From contig NC_008269.1 in the NCBI RefSeq assembly GCF_000014565.1, positions 186,001-250,000 of the forward strand: 64,000 nt of DNA. The letters run 5' to 3'. Both the position numbers and the translations under genes were made by a program. The notes beneath the pieces are model-generated. The model had not been told where the DNA came from and did not search any database. It saw only the letters and a list, made by a program, of their open reading frames with translations. Below are positions 29,350 to 38,253 of the stretch, piece after piece. Each line of letters starts with the position of its first letter. Within the stretch, counting starts at the first letter, position 1. The DNA is from Rhodococcus jostii RHA1. Lineage in GTDB: Bacteria; Actinomycetota; Actinomycetes; Mycobacteriales; Mycobacteriaceae.

Positions 29350-30186
29350 TCAGGCGGTCGTTGTTGCCTTGAACGCCGCGGTTGTCTGTGTCAGAGCTTC
29401 TTCGACCGGAAGCCGTTCCATGCTGGAGGCTCCGACGAAGCCCACGGCGTTCGATCGCTTCATGACGTACTCGGCGTCCGATGGTGTCGCTATGGGCCCA
29501 CCGTGGCACAGAACAATGACGTCGGCCTTCGCCGCCAGTGCCGCCTCCCCGATCGCCTGAACCCGATCGCAGGCGTCTTCGAGGGAGAATGCGCCGTCGG
29601 TCGACATCCCGATGCTGCCGCCCACCGTCAGCCCCATGTGGGCGATCACCGCGTCGGCCCCGACCGCTGCCATGGCCGCGGCTTCCTGTGGGGTGAAGAC
29701 GTAGACGATGGTGAACAGACCTAGCTGGTGGGCGATCTCGATCATCTCGACCTCACGCTGGAAGCCCAGACCCGATGCCTCGAGTTCCTCCCGGATGCGA
29801 CCGTCGAACAGGCCCACTGTCGGAAAATTGTTCACGCCGGAGAAGCCTGCGGCCGCAACCTGTTCGAGCAGGCGGCGCATGTCCCGAGTCGGATCCGTCC
29901 CATTCACGCCCGCAATGACCGGTGTGTTGTGAACAACCGGCAGAACTTCACGCTCGCCCATCTCCAGAACGATCGCATTGGCGTCGCCGAGCGGAAGGAG
30001 CCCGCACATCGAGCTGTGTCCCGCCATCCGGAACCGGCCGGAGTTGTACACGATGATGACATCGGCCCCGCCGCGCTCGATGAACTTCGCCGAGATCCCA
30101 GTGCCCGCCCCGGCGCCAACAATCGGACGCTGATCACTGACTTGCGTATTTAGTCGGTCGACAACCTGCTCTCGGGTGAACGACAT
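29350..30186 (-). CDS. TIM-barrel protein, PEP-hydrolase/Tm-1 C-terminal-like
   Basis: The 278-residue protein contains GAGAGTGISAKFIERGGADVIIVYNSGRFRMAGHSSMCGLLP, a run of glycine-rich barrel loops, plus AGVNGTDPTRDM, GVNNFPTVGLFDG and VIAHMGLTVGG. This is the family annotated as phosphoenolpyruvate-hydrolase-like and is the C-terminal half of plant Tm-1. Its usual partner, the Tm-1 ATP-binding half, is two genes downstream. It is the first gene of the operon, with promoter C about 50-90 bases upstream. The true reaction is unproven; an aldolase- or hydrolase-like role is plausible. Confidence 0.85.
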   Translation of the reverse strand: MSFTREQVVDRLNTQVSDQRPIVGAGAGTGISAKFIERGGADVIIVYNSGRFRMAGHSSMCGLLPLGDANAIVLEMGEREVLPVVHNTPVIAGVNGTDPTRDMRRLLEQVAAAGFSGVNNFPTVGLFDGRIREELEASGLGFQREVEMIEIAHQLGLFTIVYVFTPQEAAAMAAVGADAVIAHMGLTVGGSIGMSTDGAFSLEDACDRVQAIGEAALAAKADVIVLCHGGPIATPSDAEYVMKRSNAVGFVGASSMERLPVEEALTQTTAAFKATTTA

Positions 30187-30238
30187 CGGACCGCCCTTTC
30201 CAAAACCGTCGATAGCGTGACCGCCATCACTTATTTAT

Positions 30239-30277
30239 GTCGAATATCAACATAACTCTGTCGACATTCGAAGTCAA
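30239..30277 (-). promoter_or_regulatory. Promoter/operator C of the long catabolic operon
   Basis: Minus-strand -35 TTGACT (30277-30272) and -10 TATGTT (30254-30249), spacing 17, with GTCGA-CAT-TCGAA between them and GTCG at 30239. Positions of GTCG, TCA, TAA, TGTCGA and GTCAA match sites A and B base for base. Confidence 0.75.
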
Positions 30278-30481
30278 CCTTCGGGCAGGGGCACAGACAC
30301 CGTCCGCGCGGACGGGACGAGACCACCCCGAACGAGGGCGCGACAGCACCGGTGAGTCCCCTCGTATCCACCCACACGTCATCAGTACCCACACGTCATC
30401 AGCGACGCCCCGGTCCAGCACCAAACAGTTCCCAGAACACGAATGGCTCTTCGACCAGTGACATTTCGGACACAATCGTCA

Positions 30482-31010
30482 TCGGACCGGCGCACCCTCG
30501 CCTTCTCGCGATGATGCGTCCACCAGCTCGGGGGCGACAAATACCTCCGCCAAAAGCAGGAAGCCAACACCTTCGAATGCGACGGTGCGATTGGCCGCAA
30601 CCCCTACACCAACGGCACCTACCCCGATGCCGTCACATGAACACCCGTCGGCACCACCTCCGATCGCGGATACTCCTGCTACAACAGCGGCTGCTACTGA
30701 CCCGACGGAACCCCCGTCATCGGCGCCGACCGATGCGGCAACAAACCCACCTCAGGTGAGATACAACAGCCAACGGCCGCGAAGCCGGCTGCATCACCGA
30801 TCCGAAACTCTTTGCCGGCGTGAGCTACTGACACCAACCGGCTGCACCAGGCCGCTACAGAGTCCCAGCCCCAGCGGCCCGCGCCTCCGCCGCCCACGCC
30901 GCCACCCCCGCTGGGCCTCGCCGCAGCGCCCCAGCAAGCACAGAGCAGCACGGACCAGACCGAGAACCTGCGCGTTGGGGCCCACGATGTGGTAACGCCA
31001 GGTTTCGCCG
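30482..31010 (+). pseudogene. Decayed gene for a small Cys-rich protein with in-frame stops
   Basis: One frame reads GDKYLRQKQEANTFECDG, RNPYTNGTYPDAVT, stop (30638), TPVGTTSDRGYSCYNSGCY, stop (30698), PDGTPVIGADRCGNKPTSGE. A frameshift then gives NGREAGCITDPKLFAGVSY and another stop at 30829. The segments read like one continuous protein with YW-PDG and RCG-x-PTSGE features interrupted by TGA codons. I do not recognise the family. It may also have been a secreted protein, but no signal peptide remains. Confidence 0.4.
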
Positions 31011-31098
31011 GCGGCAGGAGTCGACGATCCACAGCCTGCTGGCCGGGAACCCTTCGCGCATACTCGAAAAGCGACGAATCCATAGCGAGGAGCAGTCG

Positions 31099-31806
31099 AT
31101 GACCCACGATCCCGATCTGGGCGTGCTGGTGCGCCGTGTCGGATCCACGAGCGCCTGGGCCACCCCGGAGATGACCGCATACGTCAACGAGGATCACCTC
31201 CAGCGGATCATCGCCGACGCCCCCGTCGAGTACCTCAACGAGATCACCCGCGACGACATACGCCGGGACGGCGACCTCGAAATCCTCATCCCCTCCACCT
31301 ACGGCGGCGAGATCGCCGCAGCCAAAACCCGCGCCTCGGCCGGCACCACCACCCGATGGACGAAGGAAACCTTCCTCGACGCCATCGGCTCCGACACCGA
31401 CCACGCGAGCGCCGAGAAACTCTTCGCGCTACTCGGCCAGGTCGACGGCCGGCGCGGAACCCACGACGACCTCTGGTACGGCAACAAACCCGGCGGTGGA
31501 ATCGTCTTCCACCCCTACGGGCTGCGGTACGCGCCGATCCAACTGTGGATCAACAAGACCGGGCAGCTGATGGCCTACGGCAACTGGTACCAGTACGTAC
31601 GACAAGATCAAATACCACCGTGGGTTCGCCGAACTCGCCCACCTCGTCGGCCAGGACACCAATCCACAGAGAAAGGCTTCCCCATCGCCGACCTCCCCGA
31701 CCTCGACCAGTTCTGGTCCGTCACCCTGCGATGCGCCGAACACATCAACCGGCCGCACGCCGGGTCCGATCACCGGGACGTCGACACCGACACCGCCATC
31801 CTCTGA
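31099..31806 (+). CDS. Hypothetical protein with a compensated frameshift
   Basis: From ATG 31099 the 235-residue frame starts with NEDHLQRIIADAP, resembling the beginning of some nuclease-like domains, then a helical domain with RWTKETFLDAIG, GIVFHPYGLRYAPIQLWINKTGQLMAYGNWY. Around 31597-31670 the frame as given reads poorly (QIPPWVRRTRPPRRPG). The neighbouring frame reads DKIKYHRGFAELAHLVGQDTNPQRK, after which sense returns (GFPIADLPDLDQFWSV). Two compensating indels would restore a natural protein. Function unknown; the two halves may have been fused by deletion. Confidence 0.45.
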   Translation: MTHDPDLGVLVRRVGSTSAWATPEMTAYVNEDHLQRIIADAPVEYLNEITRDDIRRDGDLEILIPSTYGGEIAAAKTRASAGTTTRWTKETFLDAIGSDTDHASAEKLFALLGQVDGRRGTHDDLWYGNKPGGGIVFHPYGLRYAPIQLWINKTGQLMAYGNWYQYVRQDQIPPWVRRTRPPRRPGHQSTEKGFPIADLPDLDQFWSVTLRCAEHINRPHAGSDHRDVDTDTAIL

Positions 31807-31807
31807 T

Positions 31808-32110
31808 CTACCTGCACGGCTCGGTGTCGGTCCGCACAGCCAACACCAACGTGATCTTCCCGTCACCCTCGGTGCCCGCCACCCCGACACTGAGGGAGGT
31901 CGCCCACGGACCGAGACTGCCGACAACGATCGCCAAGCACGCAACCAACCCGGCGACGATGTTCGGCGTGTAGTTCACCGGAAGCGGCGACGGTGGCCGC
32001 GGCGGCGGCACACCGACGAAACCGCCCGGAGCAGTCAAGTCCACCACGGGGACGGAGGGGACGAAGGGCTCCGGCTCGTGTGACTCGAGGGTTTGCTGTT
32101 GGCCAACCAT
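31808..32110 (-). CDS. Small membrane protein, C-terminally truncated
   Basis: ATG 32110 has GGTGGAG upstream. The 100-residue product has a Pro-rich cytoplasmic part (PPPRPPSPLPVNYTPN), one membrane segment (IVAGLVACLAIVVGSL) followed by GPWATSLSVGVAGTEGDGKITLVLAV. In related actinobacterial membrane proteins this text leads into a second membrane segment, which is missing. It ends two bases beyond the end of the convergent upstream gene. Probably a remnant; unclear whether functional. Confidence 0.45.
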   Translation of the reverse strand: MVGQQQTLESHEPEPFVPSVPVVDLTAPGGFVGVPPPRPPSPLPVNYTPNIVAGLVACLAIVVGSLGPWATSLSVGVAGTEGDGKITLVLAVRTDTEPCR

Positions 32111-32413
32111 CGCTCCACCGGACTCAATTCGGCGTCACCGCCGGGTCCGCTCGCTTGATCCGTCACCTCCTGCACCGTCCCTCTCTCGTTACAGCACGAA
32201 CTACCGCCCCGCCGAGCGTAATGAGAGTGTAAAAGACCGGCCGAGTTCGGTACCGACGGAATCTGAATTCACCCGCCACCCAGCCCGCTCACGGCAGTTC
32301 CCCCACTCCTTGCCCTTGCCGTGCGCGTGAACGACGCTCTCCTGGATAGACTCTCGGTCTGCGCGGTCACCCAGGCTCTGGTTTCATGCAAGGTCCGCGT
32401 CCCTGACGATGTC

Positions 32414-33328
32414 CTACTCCGGAGCCTCCCAGGCGCTGCGCCCGTGACTCCACACCGCCGACTCCCGAGCAGTGGGAAGCGCACCCAGGATGCGGTCGTA
32501 GCAGCGACCCGCCACAGCCAGCGCCACGTCCAGGTCGTACAGGTCTGCGGTCAACGGAGAGTTGCGGGCGGTCTTGGCCCACTGCGTCGCCCACGCCGGG
32601 CCCGGGCTCACCAACGTGACCGGCAGCGAGGGCAGGCCGCGCACCCGCCGCTCCCGCTCGACCGCATCGACGGTGGAGGTGAGATCGATGGGCAGGAACA
32701 TGCTGATCAGCAGCAGATCCACCAGATCACGGAACCGCCCCGACGCCGCCCCGGCCGCACCGTGCACCTCGTAAAGTGCGCAGATCTTGTCGGCGATTTG
32801 ATCCGCCAGCGGATACAGCGGGACACTGGTCTCGGGTGGGAAGTCGTCGGTGTCGACCAGCCGCGGGATCGGACGGCGCTCGATCTCCCCGACGAGGGTG
32901 CGGCGGCTGCCGACCACATCGAGGGAGAAGCTGTCGTACTTCTTGCTGCCGAGGGAGGCCGTCACGGTGACCGTGACCCCCTTGTCGTGGCTGAGCTCGG
33001 TAGCCGGGCCGACCTCGAAACGGAAGTGGTCGAGATGGTGGTCGCGGACCGCGCGGCGCAGCTCGTCGACCGAGTCCGAAAGGTCGGTGGCAGCGAGGAG
33101 GTCGATGTCCTTGCTGTAGCGGGCCTGCGGCAGACGCACCATCATTCCGATGCCGCCCTTGAGGATCCACCCGTCCGGGTCGGCATCGAAGACGCGGGTG
33201 AGGAAGCGGGCGATGACGAATCGGCGGCGCACCAGGGCGATGTTCTGGCCGTGATCGTGGGCGTATCGGTTGAGGCGGTCGGTGATGCTCGCCCGCACCG
33301 CCTGCGGGGACCGCGGCACCGGGCTCAC
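32414..33328 (-). CDS. abiEii: AbiEii-type toxin, nucleotidyltransferase
   Basis: The 304-residue protein has an AbiEii/DUF1814 nucleotidyltransferase core: LKGGIGMMVRLPQARYSKDIDLL (GG then the KDIDLL acidic pair), FRFEVGPATELSHDKG and PLADQIADKICALYE. Type IV AbiE toxins modify nucleotides or RNA and stop growth on phage infection. GTG 33328 overlaps the stop of the antitoxin gene (GTGA), so translation is coupled. Length is typical. The acidic residues are present, so it could be active. Confidence 0.85.
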   Translation of the reverse strand: MSPVPRSPQAVRASITDRLNRYAHDHGQNIALVRRRFVIARFLTRVFDADPDGWILKGGIGMMVRLPQARYSKDIDLLAATDLSDSVDELRRAVRDHHLDHFRFEVGPATELSHDKGVTVTVTASLGSKKYDSFSLDVVGSRRTLVGEIERRPIPRLVDTDDFPPETSVPLYPLADQIADKICALYEVHGAAGAASGRFRDLVDLLLISMFLPIDLTSTVDAVERERRVRGLPSLPVTLVSPGPAWATQWAKTARNSPLTADLYDLDVALAVAGRCYDRILGALPTARESAVWSHGRSAWEAPE

Positions 33329-34290
33329 CGGTCGGACACCTTCGCCGGCCGAGCCGAGCGGCCCGGCCGTGCCGTCCGATCGGATCCGGTCGTGCCGGTG
33401 TCCTCCGCGACCCGGCGGGCGGGAGCGGCCGCCCCGGCGCCGGAGCTGATATGGCCGGCGGCGGACTGCCCGATCGCAACGGAGAGCGACCGCAGCAGCG
33501 CATCCCGCGCCTGCGGCGACTCGGTCATCGCCTTCATCAGGGCGGCGACGTCCAGCTGCCCGGCCTCCGCCGCGGCCACAGTTGGCGCAGTAGTGGTGGT
33601 GGTGTTGCGGGCCAGGTCCGCGACCGCCAGCATGGTGGCCGGCACCCCCGCCTGCGCGATCAGCACCTCCAGGAAACCCTGCCCGTCCAGCGCCCGGTGA
33701 CCATAGTCGAAGGCATGCGGGGCCAGTACCGCAACCACCTCCGCCACCGTGACCAGTCCTCGGGTGAGGGCGTCGCGGACCACCGACGCCAGATGCCCCG
33801 CATCGGTACCGGCGGCGGCCAGATCGGCGATGGTGCGGACCGGGGTGGTCACCGGCAGCCCGTCGACGAGCTGCCAATCCTCCCGCGACAGCGCACCCCG
33901 GTGCACGATCACCCCCGGCAGCGCCAGCCGGATCCGTCGGGTCGCGGTCAGCTCCACCACATCGGCGTCCAGATCCCCCACCCCGTGCAGGGCGGCGGCG
34001 GTGCGATGCGAAAGCACCCCGGTCGGGACCGGCTGATCCAGCCGCTCCCACACCACCACATCCGGGTCCAGCGCCAGCCACGCCACCCGCTCCCCCAGAT
34101 GCACATCCTCCGGCATCCGTCCCAGCCGGTACAGCCCATGATGCAACCGCTCGAGCACCCCCGAATCGACCATCCGCTTGAGCTGCTGCACCGACACCGA
34201 CGTCACCGCCCGCGCCTGCCGGCTGGTCACCACACCCCCCTGCTCAGCAGCCAGCGCCACCACCTGCGCAGCACGACTATCCGATCTCAT
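33325..34290 (-). CDS. abiEi: AbiEi-type antitoxin with winged-helix N-terminus
   Basis: The 321-residue protein begins MRSDSRAAQVVALAAEQGGVVTSRQARA with a winged-helix region (VQQLKRMVDSGVLERLHHGLYRL). It continues with an AbiEi-like C-terminal domain (LSHRTAAALHGVGDLDADVVELT, GLPVTTPVRTIADLAAAGTDAGHLASV). AbiEi antitoxins bind their own promoter and neutralise AbiEii at the level of transcription. ATG 34290 is preferred; a -10-like TATTAT lies a few bases upstream, so the mRNA may be leaderless. ATG 34305 is an alternative. Immediately upstream of the toxin gene. Confidence 0.85.
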   Translation of the reverse strand: MRSDSRAAQVVALAAEQGGVVTSRQARAVTSVSVQQLKRMVDSGVLERLHHGLYRLGRMPEDVHLGERVAWLALDPDVVVWERLDQPVPTGVLSHRTAAALHGVGDLDADVVELTATRRIRLALPGVIVHRGALSREDWQLVDGLPVTTPVRTIADLAAAGTDAGHLASVVRDALTRGLVTVAEVVAVLAPHAFDYGHRALDGQGFLEVLIAQAGVPATMLAVADLARNTTTTTAPTVAAAEAGQLDVAALMKAMTESPQARDALLRSLSVAIGQSAAGHISSGAGAAAPARRVAEDTGTTGSDRTARPGRSARPAKVSDR

Positions 34291-34739
34291 GACACAATAA
34301 TACACACTTTACCGAATGTTCAGGGCACCGTATGTAATTATCGTGCCAGTCTAAGTTGACGATGATGCCGTTCAGCGCGGCAACCAGACTCCGGGCCTGC
34401 CAGTACCCGAGGATGCTCAGCGGACGGTCCGCATCGGGCCGTGCCAGCTCCTCTTCTCCCCCGCGTGCACATGACGAACCAGGACGAACATGCCCACCCT
34501 CCGCCACCCCGCCGTTCGGTGCGGTTGCCCGATCGGCACCAGAAGGCGCCAGGCCGCCAGACGGAAGACATCGGCGAACTGGCGACAGGTGTGATCGTCG
34601 TCGACGCGCCGCTCCGGGGGCTGTCGTTCGCAACAGAATTCGCCGCCAGGACACCTTCGTCGTCACCGCATCAGCGAGCGAGCGCCGTCGGTGAGCACGG
34701 GCGGTGAGCGCGGGCGCCGGCGAACAACGGAACCCGCCG

Positions 34740-35287
34740 CCCACGGAAGGCCGGGTAGCGGGCTCCTCACACGGCCCCGCAAGGCCGATGGCAGTGACGG
34801 GCACCATGTCCGGGTAGTCAGTTCGGTGGCGTGCCGATGCATCGCGGGTCATCACCTCGGGAAACCGGAACACGATCGCATCGATAAGCCGATGCACCTC
34901 CTACAGCTCGGCACGCAGCGCAGCGGCCTCGCCGCGCAGCCAGTCGGCGAGCCGGTGGGCCTGGGGCGCCCTCGATGAAGGCATCGACGGTCTCGATCCG
35001 CGCCGCGAGGATATCGATCGCCGTGTCCAGTTGGCCAACGGAAGATCCGCGCCTGCGCGCGTCCGAGTCGCCCGCCCTCGCGCCGACGCTCACGCCTCGA
35101 GCAACGAGCTTCGTGGTCGCCGCACGCTCGAGAAGCAACGAACGAAATCCCGAATCGGGCATCCCACGAAATGGGCGACCGCCTCCGCCACCGCGGTCCC
35201 GACCGCCTCCCGCGACCCGGCCGGGAACTTGTTCAGCAACCGGACGGTGAACTGCGAGATCTGGCGGGCTTTCTCCTCTGCGTTCAT
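34740..35287 (-). pseudogene. Frame-broken hypothetical gene
   Basis: ATG 35287 begins a natural-looking protein (MNAEEKARQISQFTVRLLNK, AVGTAVAEAVAHFVGCPIRD). Sense then moves frame near 35130 (ATTKLVARGVSVGARAGDSD, QLDTAIDILAARIETVDAFIEG), again near 34955 (AHRLADWLRGEAAALRAEL). It meets a TAG at about 34901 and continues EVHRLIDAIVFRFPEVM. Together these read as one helical protein of about 170 residues that has decayed. No family recognised. Confidence 0.45.
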
Positions 35288-35533
35288 ACCCCAGAGCCAG
35301 CGCTCCCCCGGTCACCACATCAGTCCGTCACCCTGGCCTCTCTGGGCCGGGCATCCTGGGCAGCGAATACTCAACGCTGACCGCGACCGCCGCGTGCACG
35401 CAGCTACCGGCCCCAGCACCTGGTCTACGCCCACAGGCGCGGAACCACCTCGTGCGGAAAGACTTCGGTTGGCCTCTCGAATCGAGGCACGAAAGCGGGT
35501 CCATCAAGGTGCCGGACGCGCGATGATTGAACG

Positions 35534-36523
35534 GTGAGCGTCGACTCGGCCTCGACCAATTCCGGACACAAGAAGGACCGACAGGTACCTGCCGTGGGGT
35601 TGATCGTCCTCGGCGTCGGTCTCGCAGCAGTCGCCGTCCTCGTGTTCGTATTCCTGAAAGTCCAGTCGTGGCATGACCTGACTCCAGGGCAAGCCACACT
35701 GTTGGCGGGTATGGGTGCGATCGTCGCGGCCTCACTCGCTGTGTGGGGTGCATGGATAACCCGCCGAGGCGCGGAGGAGAACACGCAAACGCAGATAGCG
35801 GCCGATCGGGAGAACCTGACCTCGCAGATCACGGCGCAATCGGACAACCTGTCGGCCCAACTTCACGCCCAAGAGATACACCTTCGAACGCAGATCGAAG
35901 CCCAATCGGAACAGCTACGCGCAACACATGCGCTCGAAGAAGCCCGTGATCTCCGGACTCGGTACACCGCGGTCGCCCAACAACTCGCCGAGAAGACCCT
36001 GGTGATCCGCATGGCCGGTACCTATGCGCTGGCTTCACTCGCCGACGATTGGCACGCATTCGGCAACGATAGAGAGCGCCAAGTCTGCATAGATCTGCTG
36101 TGCGCCCAACTCCGAGACCTCACCGCGACCGCCGATGACGACCGCAAACTCCGCGCCGCACTGATCAAAGTCATTCATCAGCACACCAAGATCAGCGACG
36201 ACCGACTACCCGAGAACGGTTGGTCCAGATGCCAATTCGACCTCAGCAGCGCAGACCTACAAGGCATCCAACTACCCCAAACGGTCTTGTTCGACGCGAC
36301 ACTCGACGACTGCAACCTGTCCGGCGCACTACTCATGGGTGTGCAGCTCTCACACGCTCACCTGCGCCGAGCCGACTTGCGGAACGCGATGCTGACCTTC
36401 GCCCGCCTACGTCGAGTCGACCTGACAGACGCACAGATCGACGACAGCACGGAGTTGACCGGAATCAAATACGACAACGAGACGACATGGCCCCAGAACT
36501 TCACCCCGCCTCCGAGCACATAG
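35534..36523 (+). CDS. Pentapeptide-repeat membrane protein
   Basis: GTG 35534 starts a 329-residue protein. Two hydrophobic segments lie near residues 18-42 and 54-74. A long coiled coil follows (TQTQIAADRENLTSQITAQSDNLSAQLHAQ region). The C-terminal third has pentapeptide-repeat text (A-D/N-L-x-x: DLSSADLQGIQL, FDATLDDCNLSGALLMGVQLSHAHLRRADLRNAMLTFARL). It should sit in the membrane with a right-handed beta-helix in the cytoplasm. Function unknown; such proteins are common in phage-exposed accessory DNA. Intact among broken neighbours. Confidence 0.85.
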   Translation: MSVDSASTNSGHKKDRQVPAVGLIVLGVGLAAVAVLVFVFLKVQSWHDLTPGQATLLAGMGAIVAASLAVWGAWITRRGAEENTQTQIAADRENLTSQITAQSDNLSAQLHAQEIHLRTQIEAQSEQLRATHALEEARDLRTRYTAVAQQLAEKTLVIRMAGTYALASLADDWHAFGNDRERQVCIDLLCAQLRDLTATADDDRKLRAALIKVIHQHTKISDDRLPENGWSRCQFDLSSADLQGIQLPQTVLFDATLDDCNLSGALLMGVQLSHAHLRRADLRNAMLTFARLRRVDLTDAQIDDSTELTGIKYDNETTWPQNFTPPPST

Positions 36524-36659
36524 CGCTGGTCAAGACCCGCGGCAAGGGCCGGTCCGCGCCGGGACCGCCCGCCACACAGGTGGTGCCATCGAGAAAACGC
36601 AAGGGGAGCTGAACCCATCCGCCGGAACGACGGTGGCACGCGAGATGGGTCTCACGACC

Positions 36660-37126
36660 TCGATCATTGAGCAGGACACAATGTGCGCGCCGCCGGCAAG
36701 CCTCCGGCCCTGAGCCGGCCAGGCCGGCCCATGACCGTCGAACGACGATGAACTGCCGCGAGATCACCTGCCCGACCAGTCTCATCACCGGCGTCGCGTG
36801 GCCGCACCGCGAGCACCCGGCCACCAGGTCCGCAGGCTCGGCGTGGTCCGGGATACCGACGACGGCGGCGGTGTAGGCGGCCTACACCGCGTCCTACTCC
36901 GCCGCAGTGAGGTTCGACGCCGTCACGACACCGAAGTGACGGCGCCGTGCGGGTATTGCTCGGCGATCTCGCTCGTCTCCCGGGCCAGCCAGGTCAGCTC
37001 CCCCACCCCATCGTCCGCGGCCGTCATCAGATCCGCCCACTCACACTCCGGGCCCCGGACACACACCAACGCCAACTCGTTCTCGGACAACGTCTGCCAC
37101 AGCTGCTCCACCGCGGACGACCCCAT
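36660..37126 (-). pseudogene. Broken gene for a two-part protein with a Cys-pair motif
   Basis: ATG 37126 starts MGSSAVEQLWQTLSENELAL and reads well to the stop at 36923. In the next frame the sense continues: VVTASNLTAAE, stop, DAV, stop, AAYTAAVVGIPDHAEPADLV, then CSRCGHATPVMRLVGQVISRQFIV. Both stops are TAG and would be CAG before a single C-to-T change. The Cys-x2-Cys segment suggests a zinc site. One frameshift and two stops make it a pseudogene unless expression stops at 36923 (67 aa). Confidence 0.5.
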
Positions 37127-37313
37127 ACCCCCATTCAACCGCAGACCACCGCCGATACCGAGGATCGGCGACGGCCTGTCGCATCTCGGCGCCGCCCCCG
37201 ACACCACCGTTGCGCCGCTCTATCGACTATTAGCACCCGTACGGCGGATAGGTCCCCACGTCGACGCGGGAGCGGTTCGGTGACGTGTGGGGCGAGTTCG
37301 GAGCCTGACCGCT

Positions 37314-37625
37314 GTGTCGACGACGACACAGGACCCAGGCCTGGGCCTCACCGCATCGAGCGGGCCTCCGGGCACCGTCGGCCAAGCCCGGTGCCGCAGC
37401 GCAGCCGTCGCGGACTTCGCGGCCCGGATGGACGCGCACCTGGCCGCCCACGACCGGTACGCGGCGTCCTCCGGCAAAGACTCCCTCGTCGTCCTCGACC
37501 TCGCCCGCCGCGTCGAAACCGATGTGCCGGTGGTGTTCTTCGACTCCGCACCGCCCGGCCCGGTGCACTTGGCCAACATCCACGTAGTGGACCTACGCGG
37601 GCGGCCGTTGGCAGCGGACGCGTAG
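37314..37625 (+). pseudogene. N-terminal fragment of a PAPS-reductase-like protein
   Basis: The text SSGKDSLVVLDLARRVETDVPVVFFDS matches the P-loop (SGGKDS) and second strand of PAPS reductase/adenine nucleotide alpha hydrolase proteins, found in sulfur metabolism and in phosphorothioation and phage systems. After FFDS the homology stops and an unrelated tail leads to a stop at 37625. The first Gly of SGGKDS is replaced by Ser. Start is probably GTG 37314. A truncated remnant. Confidence 0.6.
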
Positions 37626-37700
37626 GGGTCCCAGTGTGCACCGAACCGGGCCACCGGCGACGCTACGACCGACGCGGGTCCAGCTGTGCTCGCCGCCGGG

Positions 37701-38230
37701 TCATGCCGACGCCGGGTCATGCGCAGCTCCGACGCCGGGGATCGCGTAAACCGCGTCGGGCACGACGCCGAGGCGTACTTCGATCGCCGCGATGAGCGTG
37801 TCGAGCACAGAGGCGTCGGAGGGGGCGGGCGATCGCGAACCGAAGCGCTCGGCGTACGCACTGAGCCTGTAGTCCGCGGGGCTCTGCGGGATGGGACTTC
37901 CCCCCACAGCGCCCCGTGCGCGACGTCGGCGGCCATGCGGTCGCGGATCCACCAGCGGCGATACGTGGAGGGGTCATACGGGGAGCGAGAGCAGGGTTTG
38001 AAGGGCCTCATCACGCCGTGCGGCAACGATCTCCCACCAATCCTCCAGGAAGCACGGAAGCACGTGACTCCCTGCTCGGTGATGGTGGTGGCGATCTGAC
38101 TGGCCGTACCCGATCCGCGCCCGCCCAACCAGCCCATGCAGGTGAACTCGGCGAGGACGTCCGCGGCGAAGGCATTGTCAACATCGGGGCCGCCCAGGCG
38201 CCGAATCCCGGAAGGTCCGTAAAACCCGGG
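37701..38230 (-). pseudogene. Frame-broken hypothetical gene
   Basis: Reading the minus strand from about 38230: GPSGIRRLGGPDVDNAFAAD, VLAEFTCMGWLGGRGSGTAS, QIATTITEQGVTCFRASWR. A frame change gives WEIVAARRDEALQTLLSLP. Another gives YDPSTYRRWWIRDRMAADVAHGALWG, and a third gives ADYRLSAYAERFGSRSPAPS, LDTLIAAIEVRLGVVPDAVYAIPG to the stop at 37701. The pieces form one protein needing three indels. No start codon is left at the 5' end. Family not recognised. Confidence 0.45.
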
Positions 38231-38253
38231 GTATACGGGTAACTACAGCGCCG

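Noticed and set aside
30482..30840. TGA read as Trp (genetic recoding)
   Set aside because: The surrounding intact genes use TGA as stop, and the region also has a frameshift; decay is simpler.
34277..34700. Minus-strand frame with LGYWQARSLVAALNGIIVNL as a gene
   Set aside because: Only about 30 residues look natural; the rest is Arg-rich, and it runs into the antitoxin promoter.
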